A DNA stretch of 64,000 bases from Shinisaurus crocodilurus (GCA_021292165.1 CM037883.1:10555434-10619433), one strand, 5' to 3'; numbered from the stretch's first letter, positions 1-9,560 are shown. The notes: generated by a model not told the origin, from the letters alone. Made by a program: numbers and translations.

Positions 1-860
1 TGACCTTCTCATCTCGTCTTCCTAGTTCTGAACCTGGCATGCTTTTATTTATGAAACTGCAAATCTGAACATACAGGCTTAGAGATTGACAGAACTTTCC
101 ACAAATCCTTGCACATTGTCAACAACTGTGCAATGTACACAGATCTCCATCCTACACTGAAGGAGGAGGCTCCCCCTGATCTAGAAAAATAAGATGGAAT
201 AATCTATACTGTGCAGCTGATTATTAAATCGATGGCAAAAAAGCATTATAGAACCTTGTAAAATGAATAAGCATACACATGAAAACATTTGATCTTGTGT
301 GGAGTTAGTTTTGTGCTACTTGAATTCACAAGAATGATAGCGTGTTCTTTTTTTTTCCATTCTGCAATTTATTTGTGGTTTCATTATACTTCATAATACA
401 GAAATGCACTGTGTGCCGATTTTACATTTTAATGCATTTGCCACACTAATTTTCCAACGTACCGTACTTCACGATCCTGTGTCTTACCTTCACAACAACC
501 CTGTGAGGTAGGTGCTTGTTTAATGTTTAGGGAACTGAAGCTGATGTGGCTCGCTGAAGGCCTCGCAGGCCGTCGCAGCTATGGCACTGAATATGGGGCA
601 CGCGGCATTCCAAGCCAAGCACTCTTCCCATTGAACTATATTACCGCTTATTTTCCTTACTCTTCCAAGTAGCAATCCCCATGTAAACTGCCTTCTAAAA
701 GAAATGTGCGTTCAATTGCGTGGTATGTTATATTTTTAAAATATAAATCTGTCAAAGTATTTCAGAAAAGAAATTAGGATAATTATATTCCCCCCCTCCC
801 TTCACACCACCAGAGGATCTTTGGGAAGGATATTAGGGGATTATTTTGGCTCTGGCTTAA
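1..860. other. 3' flank of the F9-like gene, no gene seen
   Basis: AT-rich DNA just beyond the last F9 exon (the gene runs on the minus strand). It holds one old MIR-like SINE (listed separately) and no open frame with recognisable similarity. On the minus strand AATAAA-like hexamers occur (TTTATT on the plus strand near 46 and 367), so a polyadenylation site could lie here, but none can be chosen from sequence alone. Confidence 0.5.
488..650 (-). repeat. Ancient MIR-like CORE-SINE fragment
   Basis: The stretch carries the reverse complement of the MIR core signature (CACAACAACCCTGTGAGGTA) followed by degraded tRNA-like sequence. It is more diverged than the younger CORE-SINE copies elsewhere in the window, so it is probably old. 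Confidence 0.6.
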
Positions 861-1407
861 TTATGGAAACATCGTTGTGTTTTTTATCCACTGAACATAG
901 TCTCCTATTCCGGTGTAGAGGCTATATTTGTCCATTCCTAGTACACTGCTCCCCGCAGGTGGATATCCCCGTTAGAATGAAGGTGCCTTCAATGTTCGTG
1001 GTATACGGGCCTCCACTTTGCTCTTGGTGGGTTTCCGTAGCCTGTGGCTGAGGGGCCTACACAGAACATGTTTGGCAAGAAGGTGTCCGTGGTGTTCCTT
1101 AGACAAGTGGCCTGATCAACATGACGAACCTTCTGAACTTGGAGGATGTTTGCTGTCCTCTTTTGCTCCGTCAGTCTCCACCAGCCGCTCACGGTGCCTA
1201 ATCCATTCGTCAACAGGTGGTCTGTGAATGCTTTGTCTGCGATGCAAACCGGGGTGACGTAAGAGCTCAGCCGCAACGGCGAGTCCAGCTCAAGGAGGGC
1301 AATATCATGGAGGTACTTATGGCTAGAGCTGTAGGCAGGGTGCGGAATTGCCCTGACTATGCGGCGCAGTTCTTCAGTGAATTCGTAAGTGTCTGTATTA
1401 TATTCTC
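861..1407 (-). pseudogene. F9: F9 exon 8: protease C-terminal part with two frameshifts
   Basis: The acceptor CAG precedes GAGAATATAATACAG at 1407. The first part reads well as protease: YLHDIALLELD holds the catalytic Asp102, followed by SYVTPVCIADK, VSGWWR (normally GWGR) and ATCLRN...NMFC. After NMFC, 43 nt separate the Cys codon from the Ser195-type SGGP, where 42 would be expected, so the frame shifts by +1. The SGGP motif sits in the new frame preceded by EQ instead of GD, so Asp194 and the neighbouring cysteine are lost. A second shift near 923-929 precedes the tail, which reads YSLYTGIGDYVQWIK in a third frame and stops at 861-863. In the original frame the protein stops at 989-991. 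Being in the last exon, that stop would not be expected to trigger nonsense-mediated decay. Confidence 0.88.
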
Positions 1408-1489
1408 CTGACAAAAGAGCCATTGGACATGTTTTAAGCAGGCATGGATGAATGTGTCAATTTTGGTTTCCCTCAATTTCTCATCTCCC

Positions 1490-1795
1490 CCCCCCATCAT
1501 AAATGCATCCTGAACTTTTGAGAATTTTTGTTTTTTAATGTTTGCATGAAAATTCATATGCATTTTGGGGTGAATCTCTCCTAATAACATGCATTTTGGG
1601 ACAAAATGTTGCCTAATGCACACATTTTTTGCAGGCAATTTCCCCAATACAATGCATTTTTAATGTTATTTTCACGAACACGTGCATTGTTGTGTGTGTG
1701 TACTTTCCCATATGATACACATTATTGTATGCATGTTTTGATTGGAGAACTCCATTACAAAATTTGGAGAAGTGTGAATTTCGACGGATAACCAG
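1490..1795. repeat. AT-rich dispersed repeat in F9 intron 7
   Basis: This stretch is rich in GCATTTT and TTTGCATGAAAAT words and ends TTTGGAGAAGTGTGAATTTC. Close relatives occur at about 41.45-41.9, 46.14-46.44, 47.13-47.3 and 52.43-52.72 kb. The 41 kb copy has CTAGGGATGT/ACATCCCTAG ends, suggesting a non-autonomous DNA transposon. No coding capacity is seen. Confidence 0.5.
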
Positions 1796-1799
1796 CAGA

Positions 1800-1892
1800 G
1801 AATCCGTGATTGGGGGGAAGGGGTGGGGCCAGGGGAGGGGTGTGGCCAGTCAGGCCGGCTTGGTTGCCTGGGCCTGAGCTTCTGCACCCCTG
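1800..1892. mobile_element. hAT-like MITE fragment (CAGGGGTG family), one end only
   Basis: It matches the right end of the family found whole at 61506-61855: GGGGTGGGGCCAGGGGA, then CCTGAGCTTCTGCACCCCTG at the terminus. The left end is missing. Confidence 0.55.
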
Positions 1893-1951
1893 ATCTATAA
1901 GCATCATAGGAGAGCTCACAGGCCCTGAAATCCAGCTTTGATTCTGTAGCC

Positions 1952-2087
1952 CAGGGCTCTCCCACCTTGGGTCCCCAGATGTTGCTGGCCTACAGCTCCC
2001 AACATACCCAGCCAGCATGGCTAATGGCAAGGGATGCTGGGAGGTGTAGTCCAGCAACATCTGGGGACCCAAGGTGGGAGAGCCCTG
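1952..2087. mobile_element. Foldback MITE of 136 bp in F9 intron 7
   Basis: The ends are long near-perfect inverted repeats (CAGGGCTCTCCCACCTTGGG outward at the left, its complement at the right) around a short centre. A sister of identical length at 62709-62844 has an exact 8-bp target duplication, which assigns the family to hAT-type non-autonomous elements. No clear target duplication is seen here. Confidence 0.75.
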
Positions 2088-2167
2088 GCTCTAGACCAGC
2101 CCTGCTCCTTTGCTCGGGCAAGCACCCCTAACTCTGTCTAAGCAAATAATAATAATCATAATGGCAC

Positions 2168-2273
2168 AGATTCATAGATTCATAGATCATAGAGGTGGAA
2201 GGGGCTTACAAGGCCATCGAGTCCAACCCCCGGCTCAGTGCAGGAAACTAGAGGAGGGGTCTCCCATCCAAGT
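2168..2273 (-). repeat. 5' truncated 5S-derived SINE with CR1-like tail
   Basis: It reads as the complement of the SINE found whole at 26216-26390: the CR1-like tail (TCATAGA repeats, GGAAGGGGC, ATCGAGTCCAACCCCC) and the middle part up to CTCCCATCCAAGT. The 5S-like head is missing. It ends only about 40 nt from F9 exon 7. Confidence 0.65.
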
Positions 2274-2312
2274 GGAAACACACTTCCCATATTCAAGTTG
2301 CCCATTGTTTAC

Positions 2313-2427
2313 CTGCCACGACCGTGTGTGGCTCATACTCGAGGCAGTGTGCTGCGGTGAGGATCCACTTCTCGTTGATGACCGAGCCTCCGCAGAACCC
2401 TTTCCGCTCATAGCTGAACATATAAAC
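2313..2427 (-). CDS. F9: F9 exon 7: protease N-terminal part with catalytic histidine
   Basis: The exon is 115 nt, between acceptor CCTCACAG and donor GTAAAC, the length expected for F9 exon 7. The translation includes [18 protein letters not shown], so the catalytic His57 and its flanking disulphide pair (Cys42-Cys58) are intact, and it ends HTVVAG in phase 1. This exon by itself looks fully functional, which contrasts with the broken exon 8 and altered exon 6. Confidence 0.9.
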
Positions 2428-2544
2428 CTGTGAGGAAAGTTCATGAGATCATTGGCCATTCAAAAAACTGGGTTGGGAGTAGTCTAACAAGTCTCCTTCT
2501 GCAAAGGGAATGCTGAGCTTAGCTGATGGTGAAGGACAGGGCTC

Positions 2545-2760
2545 GCAGGGGACGATGGTGACTCCCATGTCAGTGGGGCTCCTTATCCATTGCAGCTTTT
2601 TGTTTTTGAGCTTTATAGGAGCTATCCACGGTGCTGAACTCCAGCCCCAAAATAGGTTCACCATCATGGAGCGCCATGGATAGCTCCTATAAAGCTCAAA
2701 AAAAGATGCAATGGATAGGGAGCCCCGCTGACATGGGAGTCACCCGCCTCCCCTGGCTCA
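2545..2760. mobile_element. Palindromic MITE of about 215 bp in F9 intron 6
   Basis: The arms CAGTGGGGCTCCTTATCCAT... and its complement enclose TTTATAGGAGCTATCCA sequence, so the whole element can fold into a hairpin. Relatives lie at about 22.28-22.48, 26440-26663 and 44.39-44.53 kb. No transposase is present. Confidence 0.65.
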
Positions 2761-3032
2761 AGGGTAGGCTGTTTCCGTAAAACTTCATTGATAAAGCATG
2801 TGTGGCAGTTCCATTACTATGAATATGGGCTTCCTGACAGGTGCTGGTTGGGGGCCCAGTGGGAAACAGAATGTCAGACTAGACAGACCATTGTTCTGGT
2901 CCATTGAGGATCTGGAAATCTGACCAGCCCAAATGAATGTTGACCATCCAAGATACATGGTGTATGAGTGCCTCAAAACCCAGATATTCTGGTCTGTGTC
3001 AATAGTCACCTAGATGTGATTGCCAGGCCAGC

Positions 3033-3034
<2 letters not shown>

Positions 3035-3069
<35 letters not shown>
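3035..3069. repeat. (TG)n microsatellite
   Basis: Uninterrupted TG repeat of about 17 units in F9 intron 6. A second one of about 16 units lies at 3345-3376. Confidence 0.95.
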
Positions 3070-3070
<1 letters not shown>

Positions 3071-3343
3071 TTTGGATATTCACAAACTTTGTCCTTGCCA
3101 GTGTTCCCATGCAAATGTCAAGAGTATCTGAATTTCGGAGAGTCACATTACAAACAATGAAGAGTCTTGTGGCATCCCAAGGATGGAGCAATGTTATCGT
3201 GACTCGTGACATCAGTTTCTGTGGGCCAGAGACCACTTTGTCAGATGCAATAAGGTGGAGCTGTCACAGGAAAGCTCATGCATGCTACAAATTGGTTAGC
3301 CTTTAAGGTGCCACAAGACACTCTCTGTTGTGTTTTGTGCAAT

Positions 3344-3344
<1 letters not shown>

Positions 3345-3376
<32 letters not shown>
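3345..3376. repeat. (TG)n microsatellite
   Basis: Uninterrupted GT/TG repeat in F9 intron 6, adjacent to the foldback MITE at 3401. Confidence 0.95.
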
Positions 3377-3380
<4 letters not shown>

Positions 3381-3400
3381 GTTGGGAGGTTGGTCTAAAT

Positions 3401-3539
3401 CAGAGGTAGGCAGAAAATAGATCTCCAGCTGTTTTGGACTTCAACTCCCAGCATTCCTGACCATTGGGCATGCTGGCAAGGGCTTCTGAGAGTTGAAGTC
3501 CCAAACATCTGAAGAAGATCTACCTCCTGCCCACCCCTG
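3401..3539. mobile_element. Foldback hAT-like MITE, near-exact 8-bp TSD
   Basis: The element starts CAGAGGTAGGCAG and ends CTGCCCACCCCTG, with TTCAACTCCCAGCATTCC and its complement in the arms. It is flanked by GTCTAAAT (3393-3400) and GTGTAAAT (3540-3547), 7 of 8 matching, as expected for hAT insertion. Related copies lie at 6392-6515, 7813-7950 and about 51.85 kb. Confidence 0.75.
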
Positions 3540-3694
3540 GTGTAAATGACCTTTCAAGGACCCTACACAACCTTGTGAGTCTCTGGTTGTGAGATTGCCA
3601 GAATGGGTCAAACTAGTAGGACAAGTTTAGTCTGGCTGATTAGATACTGTTATGGATATCAGCTGAGTGCTCACTGTCCCCAGGCCGGAGAGAT

Positions 3695-4001
3695 CAGGGG
3701 TGCAGAACCTCAGCCCTGAGGCTGAGACCTGACCCACCTGGGGGTCCCAATCCAGGGTTCTCCAGATGGCCATACCAGCTTCTTCTTTCCCTCACCTATC
3801 GATCATTTCCCAGCTTTCCCCCCATTCTAAAAGGTTAAAATTCCTCTCCTAAGGCTTAGTTGCTGGCAGCAAGAGCGTTAAGCTAAAATGTGCAGTTTTT
3901 GAGTTTTGGTCTTCAGCCCTGCCCACCACTGGAATGTGGCCCCTAAAAGCTCCTCTGCAATGGAATTCAGCCCTTGGGCTGAAAGAGGTTCTGCACCACT
4001 G
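3695..4001. mobile_element. hAT-like MITE of the CAGGGGTG family
   Basis: The left end CAGGGGTGCAGAACCTCAG and the right end AGGTTCTGCACCACTG are inverted repeats. Internally it shares GAATGTGGCC and GGCTTAGTTGCTGGCAG with copies at 25204, 25685, 51939, 53952 and 61506. No target duplication remains. It lies in F9 intron 6. Confidence 0.7.
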
Positions 4002-4344
4002 TTTTAAGGAAACTGAATCCTGGGTAAGAGCTGGAACCTCTGAAATTCCGCACCGCTCAGAAATGGTGAGTATATCCATCTATTCCCTGGTTCATATTTC
4101 CCGGTCCTCAGTTAAGGCTGCAGCAATCCTATGAAAACTTGCCCAAGAGTAAGAGCCACTGAATATAGTGGGGCTCGTTTCTGAGTAGATATGTGTTGAA
4201 TCAGGCCTCGCCGGGAGTAGGGTTAGGAAAGACCTCTGCTGGAGACAAAGGTCTTCTTGATTTGTGAGCTCTGGGCTGGAGGGACGAAGGGTGTGAGAAG
4301 ACATGAAGGAATTTTGTAGGCCAATGAAAAATAAATTGTGCAGC

Positions 4345-4711
4345 CAGCGCTGGCTCCAGGTTTTTGAGGGTCCATGGGCAAGGCACCCTGAACGGCCCCC
4401 TCCTTCTGTGAGTCCACCTTCTCACCACCATTGTCGCCGGCCGCCCTTGCTCCTCATCCACTTTCTCCTCATGGCTCCCACTTGCTTGCTTGAGAGGCAG
4501 AGCGCCATGGAGGGAGCGGGCAGCGGCATCTCCTGCTACTCTTTCTCACCGCCACCGTTGTTGTCTGGGCCAGAGCGAGAGGCAGGTGAGCAGGCAGGTT
4601 GCAGTGGTGGTGAGGAGGACCAAGTCCACCGGGCTCTTGTCAGTGTGCCCCTGCTGGGGTGTGGGCCCTTGGCATGTCCCCAGCCATGCCTTACCCTTGA
4701 TGCTGGCCCTG
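4345..4711 (+). mobile_element. GC-rich hAT-like MITE (CAGNGCYRGC family)
   Basis: The left end is CAGCGCTGGCTCCAGG and the right end TTGATGCTGGCCCTG. Flanks TGTGCAGC (4337-4344) and TGTGCCCC (4712-4719) agree at 6 of 8 positions, a decayed target duplication. Sister copies at 7100, 19782 and 23819 have exact or near-exact duplications. The interior is GC-rich with no intact frame. Confidence 0.75.
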
Positions 4712-5159
4712 TGTGCCCCTTTATTATCTACGAGCGGAGCAGCAGGCCCCGCTCAGCAGGGAGATTAGCTGTGCAACCCCATGTCCATTCAGAAGTAAAG
4801 TCCCGCTGCTGAGTTCAATGGTGATCACTCCCAGAAAAGTATTGCAGACTAAAAAAAAAAAAAGGAGTTTTGATGGCAGCTGCCGCTAGAGGGCAGTAAA
4901 GGCTGAGTGGTACATCAGTTGAAACTCTATCCACATTTAAATATAGGATTACTGAAACAAAAGACTTTCGAAAACAGGAATCAAAACACAACAGCAGTTC
5001 CATTGTTACTGAATAACAGCAGGTCTAAGTAAAGACTGAAGTGTGTAACTGCACAGGTATGAAGAAGGGCCTTGGGATGAAAATCTGAGGAACCCTGAGC
5101 CAAAATGCTGTAGGCTGAAATTCTATACAACATATACTTGGGAGTAAGCCTATTGAACT

Positions 5160-5345
5160 CATAAGAATATATGAATATAAGAAGAGCCCTGCTGGATCAG
5201 GCCAACTCTGTTTCCCACAGTGGCCAGCCAGATGCCAATTGGAAGGCCACAAGCAAGACATGATGGCAAATTGCTTTCTCCCGCTGTTGTTCCTCAGCAA
5301 CTGGTGTTCAGAGGCTTACCACCTTTGATCCTGGAGGTACCATAA
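5160..5345 (-). repeat. CR1-like LINE fragment, 3' end
   Basis: It carries AAGAAGAGCCCTGCTGGATC and CACAGTGGCCAGCCAG, the 3' end (reverse orientation) of the CR1-like family seen many times in this window. It is diverged and truncated. Confidence 0.7.
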
Positions 5346-5406
5346 AGCCACCATCATCACTCAGTGGGGCTTAATTCTGAATAGACGTGTATCGGATTGC
5401 ACAGTA

Positions 5407-5638
5407 CAGTAATACCTTGGATTGCAAGTAACTTGGTTTGAGAGCGTTTTGCAAGACAAGCAAATTTTTTTTAAACTTGATATACAAGCGACATCTTGCA
5501 ATACAAGTACTGTAGTACGGCTTAAATTAAAAATCTCTGTACAAATTTGTTTTGGGGGATTTCGTTTTGATATAAGAGTGTTTTGCATTACAAGCAGGTT
5601 TACGGAACGAATTATGCTCTCAATCCAAGGCATGACTG
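5407..5638. mobile_element. Tigger/mariner-like MITE, TA target
   Basis: The terminal repeats are CAGTAATACCTTGGATTG at the left and CAATCCAAGGCATGACTG at the right, flanked by TA on both sides (5405-5406 and 5639-5640). A second copy is at 18012-18261. No transposase is present. Length, ends and TA flanks are typical of Tc1/mariner-pogo derivatives. Confidence 0.8.
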
Positions 5639-5714
5639 TACATCACTTTTCAAATGCCTAAGCGTTATACAATAACATTTGGAGATATATATATATATAT
5701 ATCTCCAAGATATA

Positions 5715-5935
5715 TATCTTAAGAACAGAAGAAGAACCATGCTGTATCAGACCAAGATCTAGTCCAGCATTCTGTTCACACAGTGGGCCAACCACCTGAC
5801 CACGGGAAACCAACAAGCAGGACATGAGTGCAACAGCACCCTACCTGCCATGTTCCCCAGCAGCTGGTGTACATAGGCAGATGCCTCTGATACTGAATAG
5901 ATATGCGCTTTGGGTGCCATGTTGGGAATCCCCAT
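5715..5935 (-). repeat. CR1-like LINE 3' fragment
   Basis: It carries TATCAGACCAAGATCTAGTC and CAACCACCTGACCACGGGAA, a diverged copy of the CR1-like 3' segment. An (AT)n palindrome (5680-5712) precedes it. Confidence 0.65.
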
Positions 5936-6391
5936 AATTTGCAAGAGAAACCAATCCCACCCCTCATAAAAATGTGTATCAGATCACAACAAGTGAATGA
6001 TCCTAAAATTCACAGCCAACCAATTTTGAATTAGGAAAATTCACCAGAATTTTGATTTAAACTTGGCAAGGAAATGGCTGTCTTATAACATTTCAGTTAT
6101 TCACAGGCTCATCTGTGCTGGTCTACCTGGGAACAAATGGGTTGCTAAGGAGTTCTCATGCCAAAGCTAAGGGGACCCATCATTTGAAGTCATGGCATTT
6201 AGAATGAGAGACAGCCTCCAAGCAGTAATGGATTTGGTGCAATCTGTCTGTAGATTGCGCCAAATCTACTAGCCGGAATTTGTATGATGTATGTAGTGGT
6301 ACAATACCAGCTCATTACTAATGGTACCTACTTTTTGCACTCTGCTCAGTGGTAATTGGCTGGTTTCAGAGAAAGAGGCTTGGGTCCAGGA

Positions 6392-6515
6392 CAGGGATGG
6401 GCAACTTGTTTTGGACTACACCTCCCATCAGCCCTAACCATCATAGCCAATGGTGAGGCATGTGAGGTGTTGTAGGCCAAGACATCTGGAGGGTGAAAAG
6501 TTGAGGAAGGCCAAA
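6392..6515. mobile_element. Foldback hAT-like MITE, degraded
   Basis: The left end CAGGGATGGGCAACTTG and internal CTCCCATCAGCCCTAACC match the family at 3401 and 7813. The right end is decayed. It lies in F9 intron 6, about 70 nt from exon 6. Confidence 0.55.
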
Positions 6516-6586
6516 ACTAGATAGATTAGTTCTCTTCCAAAGGCAAGGATACCAGCATTGTGAAATAGCTGACTGAATTGCACTAC

Positions 6587-6786
6587 CTGCCATGGGACTT
6601 CTCCTTTCAAGCTGTTCATGTTAAATTGCTCTTGATTAAGGGTCGATGCCGTGGGAACATTTTGGGCAGTGTCGCCCGACATTTCTTTGAGGCCACCGGT
6701 AGCGTTGTTGGAACTCCTGTCCGGCAAGTGGGTGAGGTTATTCTTCAGTACCTCTGAGGCTGAAATCCTTCCACAGGGAAAGGGCA
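6587..6786 (-). CDS. F9: F9 exon 6: linker and activation peptide, activation site lost
   Basis: The exon is 200 nt (203 in human F9, same phase), between acceptor CCCTGCAG and donor GTAGTG. It begins VPFPCGRISAS, with the cysteine that links light and heavy chains, and contains possible N-glycosylation sites NLT and NAT. It ends QEQFNMNSLKGEVPWQ, where F9 normally has the second cleavage motif (Arg, then VVGG). Aligned from the exon end, Arg180 becomes Gln and the VVGG segment becomes EQFN. The first cleavage arginine (about position 145) also has no clear equivalent. The new N-terminus needed to form the active protease could not be generated. The frame is otherwise open. Confidence 0.88.
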
Positions 6787-6895
6787 CTGCAGGGACAATA
6801 CAAAAGCACTCATCGGAACGTAGGCTCTGGACCACCGAAGCGCCTACCATCATAGCTGAGTTATTCTATGCTTGACATGGGGTTGCGGCGGAACA

Positions 6896-7035
6896 TTATC
6901 TGTGGCTTACGCTGGCTCAGCTTGTCTGAGTGTGGAAAGCTAAGCAGGGTTATGGGAGACCCCTCCTCTAGTTTCCTGCATTGAGCAGGGGGTTGGACTC
7001 GATAGCCTTGTAGGCTCCTTCCAACTCTATAAAAA
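6896..7035 (+). repeat. 5S rRNA-derived SINE with CR1-like tail, internally deleted
   Basis: The head GGCTTACGCTGGCTCAGC and GAAAGCTAAGCAGGGT matches 5S rRNA-type sequence. The ACTTGGATGGGAGACC box is shortened to ATGGGAGACC. The tail AGGGGGTTGGACTCGATAGC is CR1-like. It lies just upstream of F9 exon 6 in intron 5. Confidence 0.75.
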
Positions 7036-7099
7036 GTCAGTTTTCTACTTGTATGCCATTTTCCCCACAGTAAATCATGCCCAAAGTAGCAGACACAAT

Positions 7100-7451
7100 C
7101 AGTGCCAGCTCCAGGTTTTGGAGGGCCTTTGGCTGGGCAAGACACCATCTGTGGTCCCCCCCCCTCCCTCGGTGAGTCTACCTTTTCACTGCCATTGTCA
7201 CCAGCTGCTCTTGCTCCTCTATCTTGTCATTTCTCCCACTTGCTTGTTTGACAGGCAGAGAGCCAAGGAGCAAGTAGACAGTGGCATCTGCTGCTCCTCC
7301 TTCTCACCACCTCCGTTGTCTGGGCCAGAGCGAGAGGTGAGTGAACAAGCAGGTTGCAATGGTGAAGAGGAGGAGCCACTCCAGTGGGCCCCTGCTGGGG
7401 TGTGGGCCCTTGGCAGGTGCCCAACTATGCCTACCCATGATGCTGGCCCTG
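7100..7451 (+). mobile_element. GC-rich hAT-like MITE with exact 8-bp TSD
   Basis: Left end CAGTGCCAGCTCCAGG, right end ATGATGCTGGCCCTG. Both flanks read GACACAAT (7092-7099 and 7452-7459), an exact target duplication that fixes the element as 352 bp. It is a sister of 4345-4711, 19782-20136 and 23819-24154. Confidence 0.9.
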
Positions 7452-7812
7452 GACACAATAATGTCCGAGTAGAATCAAACAGGAAACTTTTCCACCTGGT
7501 CTGATCCCCATGTGAGATTAGAATCATGTGAAGGAGAGCAGGGACGAGTGTGCTAGCTCCACCCCCTCCATCGCTATCATCATATGCCCCCACAAGTTGG
7601 AAGGCAAGCAGAGGAGAGCCTACTGTACATGTGTAGATTGCCTACATGGTTTTAACCCTGGACGATCAGCCCTGGCAGCTCCTGACACTTGACCAAAGGG
7701 CCAGGACCAGGAACATTTCCCATAGCTAAGAGTCGACTCTCGTTTTCTGTAGCGGTTGGAGGGGGGTTATGGTCTGTGTTCCAATCCTGAAACCAATCAC
7801 CTTTCTTTAAAT

Positions 7813-7950
7813 CAGGGATGGGGAAGCCGTGGCCATCGAGATGTTGTTGGACTTCATCTCCCATCAGTGTCAGCCAGCATGGCCAATGGTTAGAGATGCT
7901 AGGAGTTGTAGTTCAGCAATATCTGGAAAGCCATGAGTTCTCCACCCCTG
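7813..7950. mobile_element. Foldback hAT-like MITE
   Basis: The ends CAGGGATGGGGAAGCC and TTCTCCACCCCTG enclose TCATCTCCCATCAG and GCTAGGAGTTGTAG arms. Flanks CTTTAAAT and CTTTCTGT share 5 of 8 bases. It lies in F9 intron 5. Confidence 0.65.
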
Positions 7951-7989
7951 CTTTCTGTCTTGAGCAGGAAAGAAGGCAGTCATAGGTCT

Positions 7990-8450
7990 CTCATAAGAAC
8001 ATAAGAAGAGCTGTGCTGGATCAGACCGAGGGTCCATCTAGTCCAGCATTCTGTTTGCACAGTGGCCAACCAGCTGCTCATGGGAAACCCACAAGTGAGA
8101 CATCAGGGCAACAGTATCCTTCTGCCCATGTTCCCCAGCAACTGGAGTACATAGGCATACTGTCTCTAATACTGCAGGAAGCATAGAGGCAATCAGGACT
8201 AGGAGCCACTAATAGCCTTCTGCTCCATGAATTTGTTCAATCCCCTTTTAAGCCCTCCAAATTGGAGGCCATCACTACATCTTGTAAAAGTGAATTTCAT
8301 AGTTAAACTATGCACTGTGTGAAGAAGTCCTCCATTTTATCTGTCCTGACTCTCCCAACAATCAGCTTCATGGGATGACCCCATTCTAGTATTATGAGAG
8401 AGGGAGAAAAATGTCTCCCTATCCATTTTGTCCACTCCAGGCTGGGGAAG
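7990..8450 (-). repeat. CR1-like LINE 3' segment
   Basis: It runs from ATAAGAACATAAGAAGAGC to the ATTATGAGAGAGGGAG and TTTTGTCCACTCCAGG blocks. Read on the minus strand it encodes the CR1-type reverse transcriptase C-terminus (SLSHNTR, RTDKR, KLWNSLPQDV-type words), here with frameshifts. Confidence 0.75.
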
Positions 8451-8834
8451 GCTGTCCTATAGTCACTCACTTGGAGTAAGTGCCATTGAACTCAATAGGA
8501 CTTCTTTCTGACTAGGCATGTATGAAGATTGTACTGTAACACGCCAGTCCTGGTGGGGAAACGGGTTCCATTGAGATAAAGGGAGATTCACTTCAATGTA
8601 AGGGATTTGATTGGCAGGTGCACAAATTTGTGGGGATGGGTGCTATCCAGTAGATACCTGCAACTGTCATACTAGAATATACAGAGGGGAAGAAGACAGA
8701 CATGGCTATCATCTCTATACTTCATGCTTGCCACAACTGGGTGTGTGGGGGCACACACAATAGAACTAGGTGTGGAATGACATATGTGTGGGTGGGTAGG
8801 TGGGTGGAGAACATAAGAAATAAGAACGTAATAC

Positions 8835-9060
8835 TAGAACCCAATTAGGTCATCCCATGAAGCTGATTGGTGGGAGATTCGGGACAGATATAAGGAAGTA
8901 CTTCTTCACACAGGGCTTAGTTAAACTATGGAATTCACTTCCACAAGATGGCCACCAAAGTGGATGGCTTTAAAAGGGGATTGGACAAATTCAGGGAGGA
9001 TAAGGAGGCTAGATGGACCCTTGGTCTGATCTAGCATGGCTCTTCTTATGTTCTTATGGT
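8835..9060 (+). repeat. CR1-like LINE 3' end, plus orientation
   Basis: It holds CATCCCATGAAGCTGATTGG, CTTTAAAAGGGGATTGGACA and the 3' end GGCTCTTCTTATGTTCTTAT. It lies in F9 intron 5, about 100 nt from exon 5. Confidence 0.75.
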
Positions 9061-9157
9061 GCCTGAGAAGGCTGCTATAGGATGACAACCTTAATCTGCT
9101 AAGACAGTAGAAGACTGAATCACAGCTCAGACTCAAACAGCACAAAACCCCTTTTAC

Positions 9158-9286
9158 CTGTTGGTTCACAGGTCTTTTGGTCTTCCTTCAGTCTGTATCC
9201 AGCAATACAGGAACAGATCGCTTTCCTTGCTGGGCTATTCTCACAGATCTGGTTGCAACCTCCATTGTGTGTTGAGCAACTACTGT
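9158..9286 (-). CDS. F9: F9 exon 5: second EGF-like domain
   Basis: The exon is 129 nt, the length expected for F9, between acceptor CCATCAG and donor GTAAAA. The frame set by exon 4 reads DSSCSTHNGGCNQICENS, then ICSCIAGYRLKEDQKTC and EPT, with six cysteines in EGF spacing. It has no stop or frameshift. In factor IX this domain helps bind factor VIIIa and supports docking to factor X. Confidence 0.9.
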
Positions 9287-9433
9287 CTGATGGGGAGTCG
9301 AAATCAAATTGAATTTAAGGCAAAACTTCCTAAAATATAAGAATAAGCTTGCAGTATGAAAATCCTGAAACTTCAGTTGCTTTGAAATGTGGCTGCCAGG
9401 ATTCTGACTGGAGCTGGTCAAACATTATACTAA

Positions 9434-9560
9434 TCTTAATTAATTAATTAATTATATTTATACCCCGCCTTTTTTCCTGAAAGGAACCCAAGGTGGCTTA
9501 TATAATCCTCCTCCTCCTCCTCCTCCTCCTCCTCCTCCTCCTCACAACAACCCTGTGAGA
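9434..9560 (-). repeat. CORE-SINE 3' part with expanded (CTC)n
   Basis: Reverse-oriented SINE tail (TTAATTAATT, TATACCCCGCCTTTTTTCCT, GGAACCCAAGGTGGCTTA). The family's CCTCCTCCTC segment has expanded to about 12 units at 9507-9542 before CACAACAACCCTGTGAG. It lies in F9 intron 4. Confidence 0.8.

Noticed and set aside
4303..4812. 169-codon plus-strand frame
   Set aside because: Entirely explained by the GC-rich hAT-like MITE at 4345-4711; sister copies do not keep the frame.
5680..5712. Palindrome GGAGATATATATATATATATATCTCC as regulatory hairpin
   Set aside because: Explained by a simple (AT)n microsatellite, which is palindromic by nature.
9188..9421. 77-codon minus-strand frame over F9 exon 5
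   Set aside because: Wrong frame; the frame set by exon 4 gives an intact EGF2 domain.
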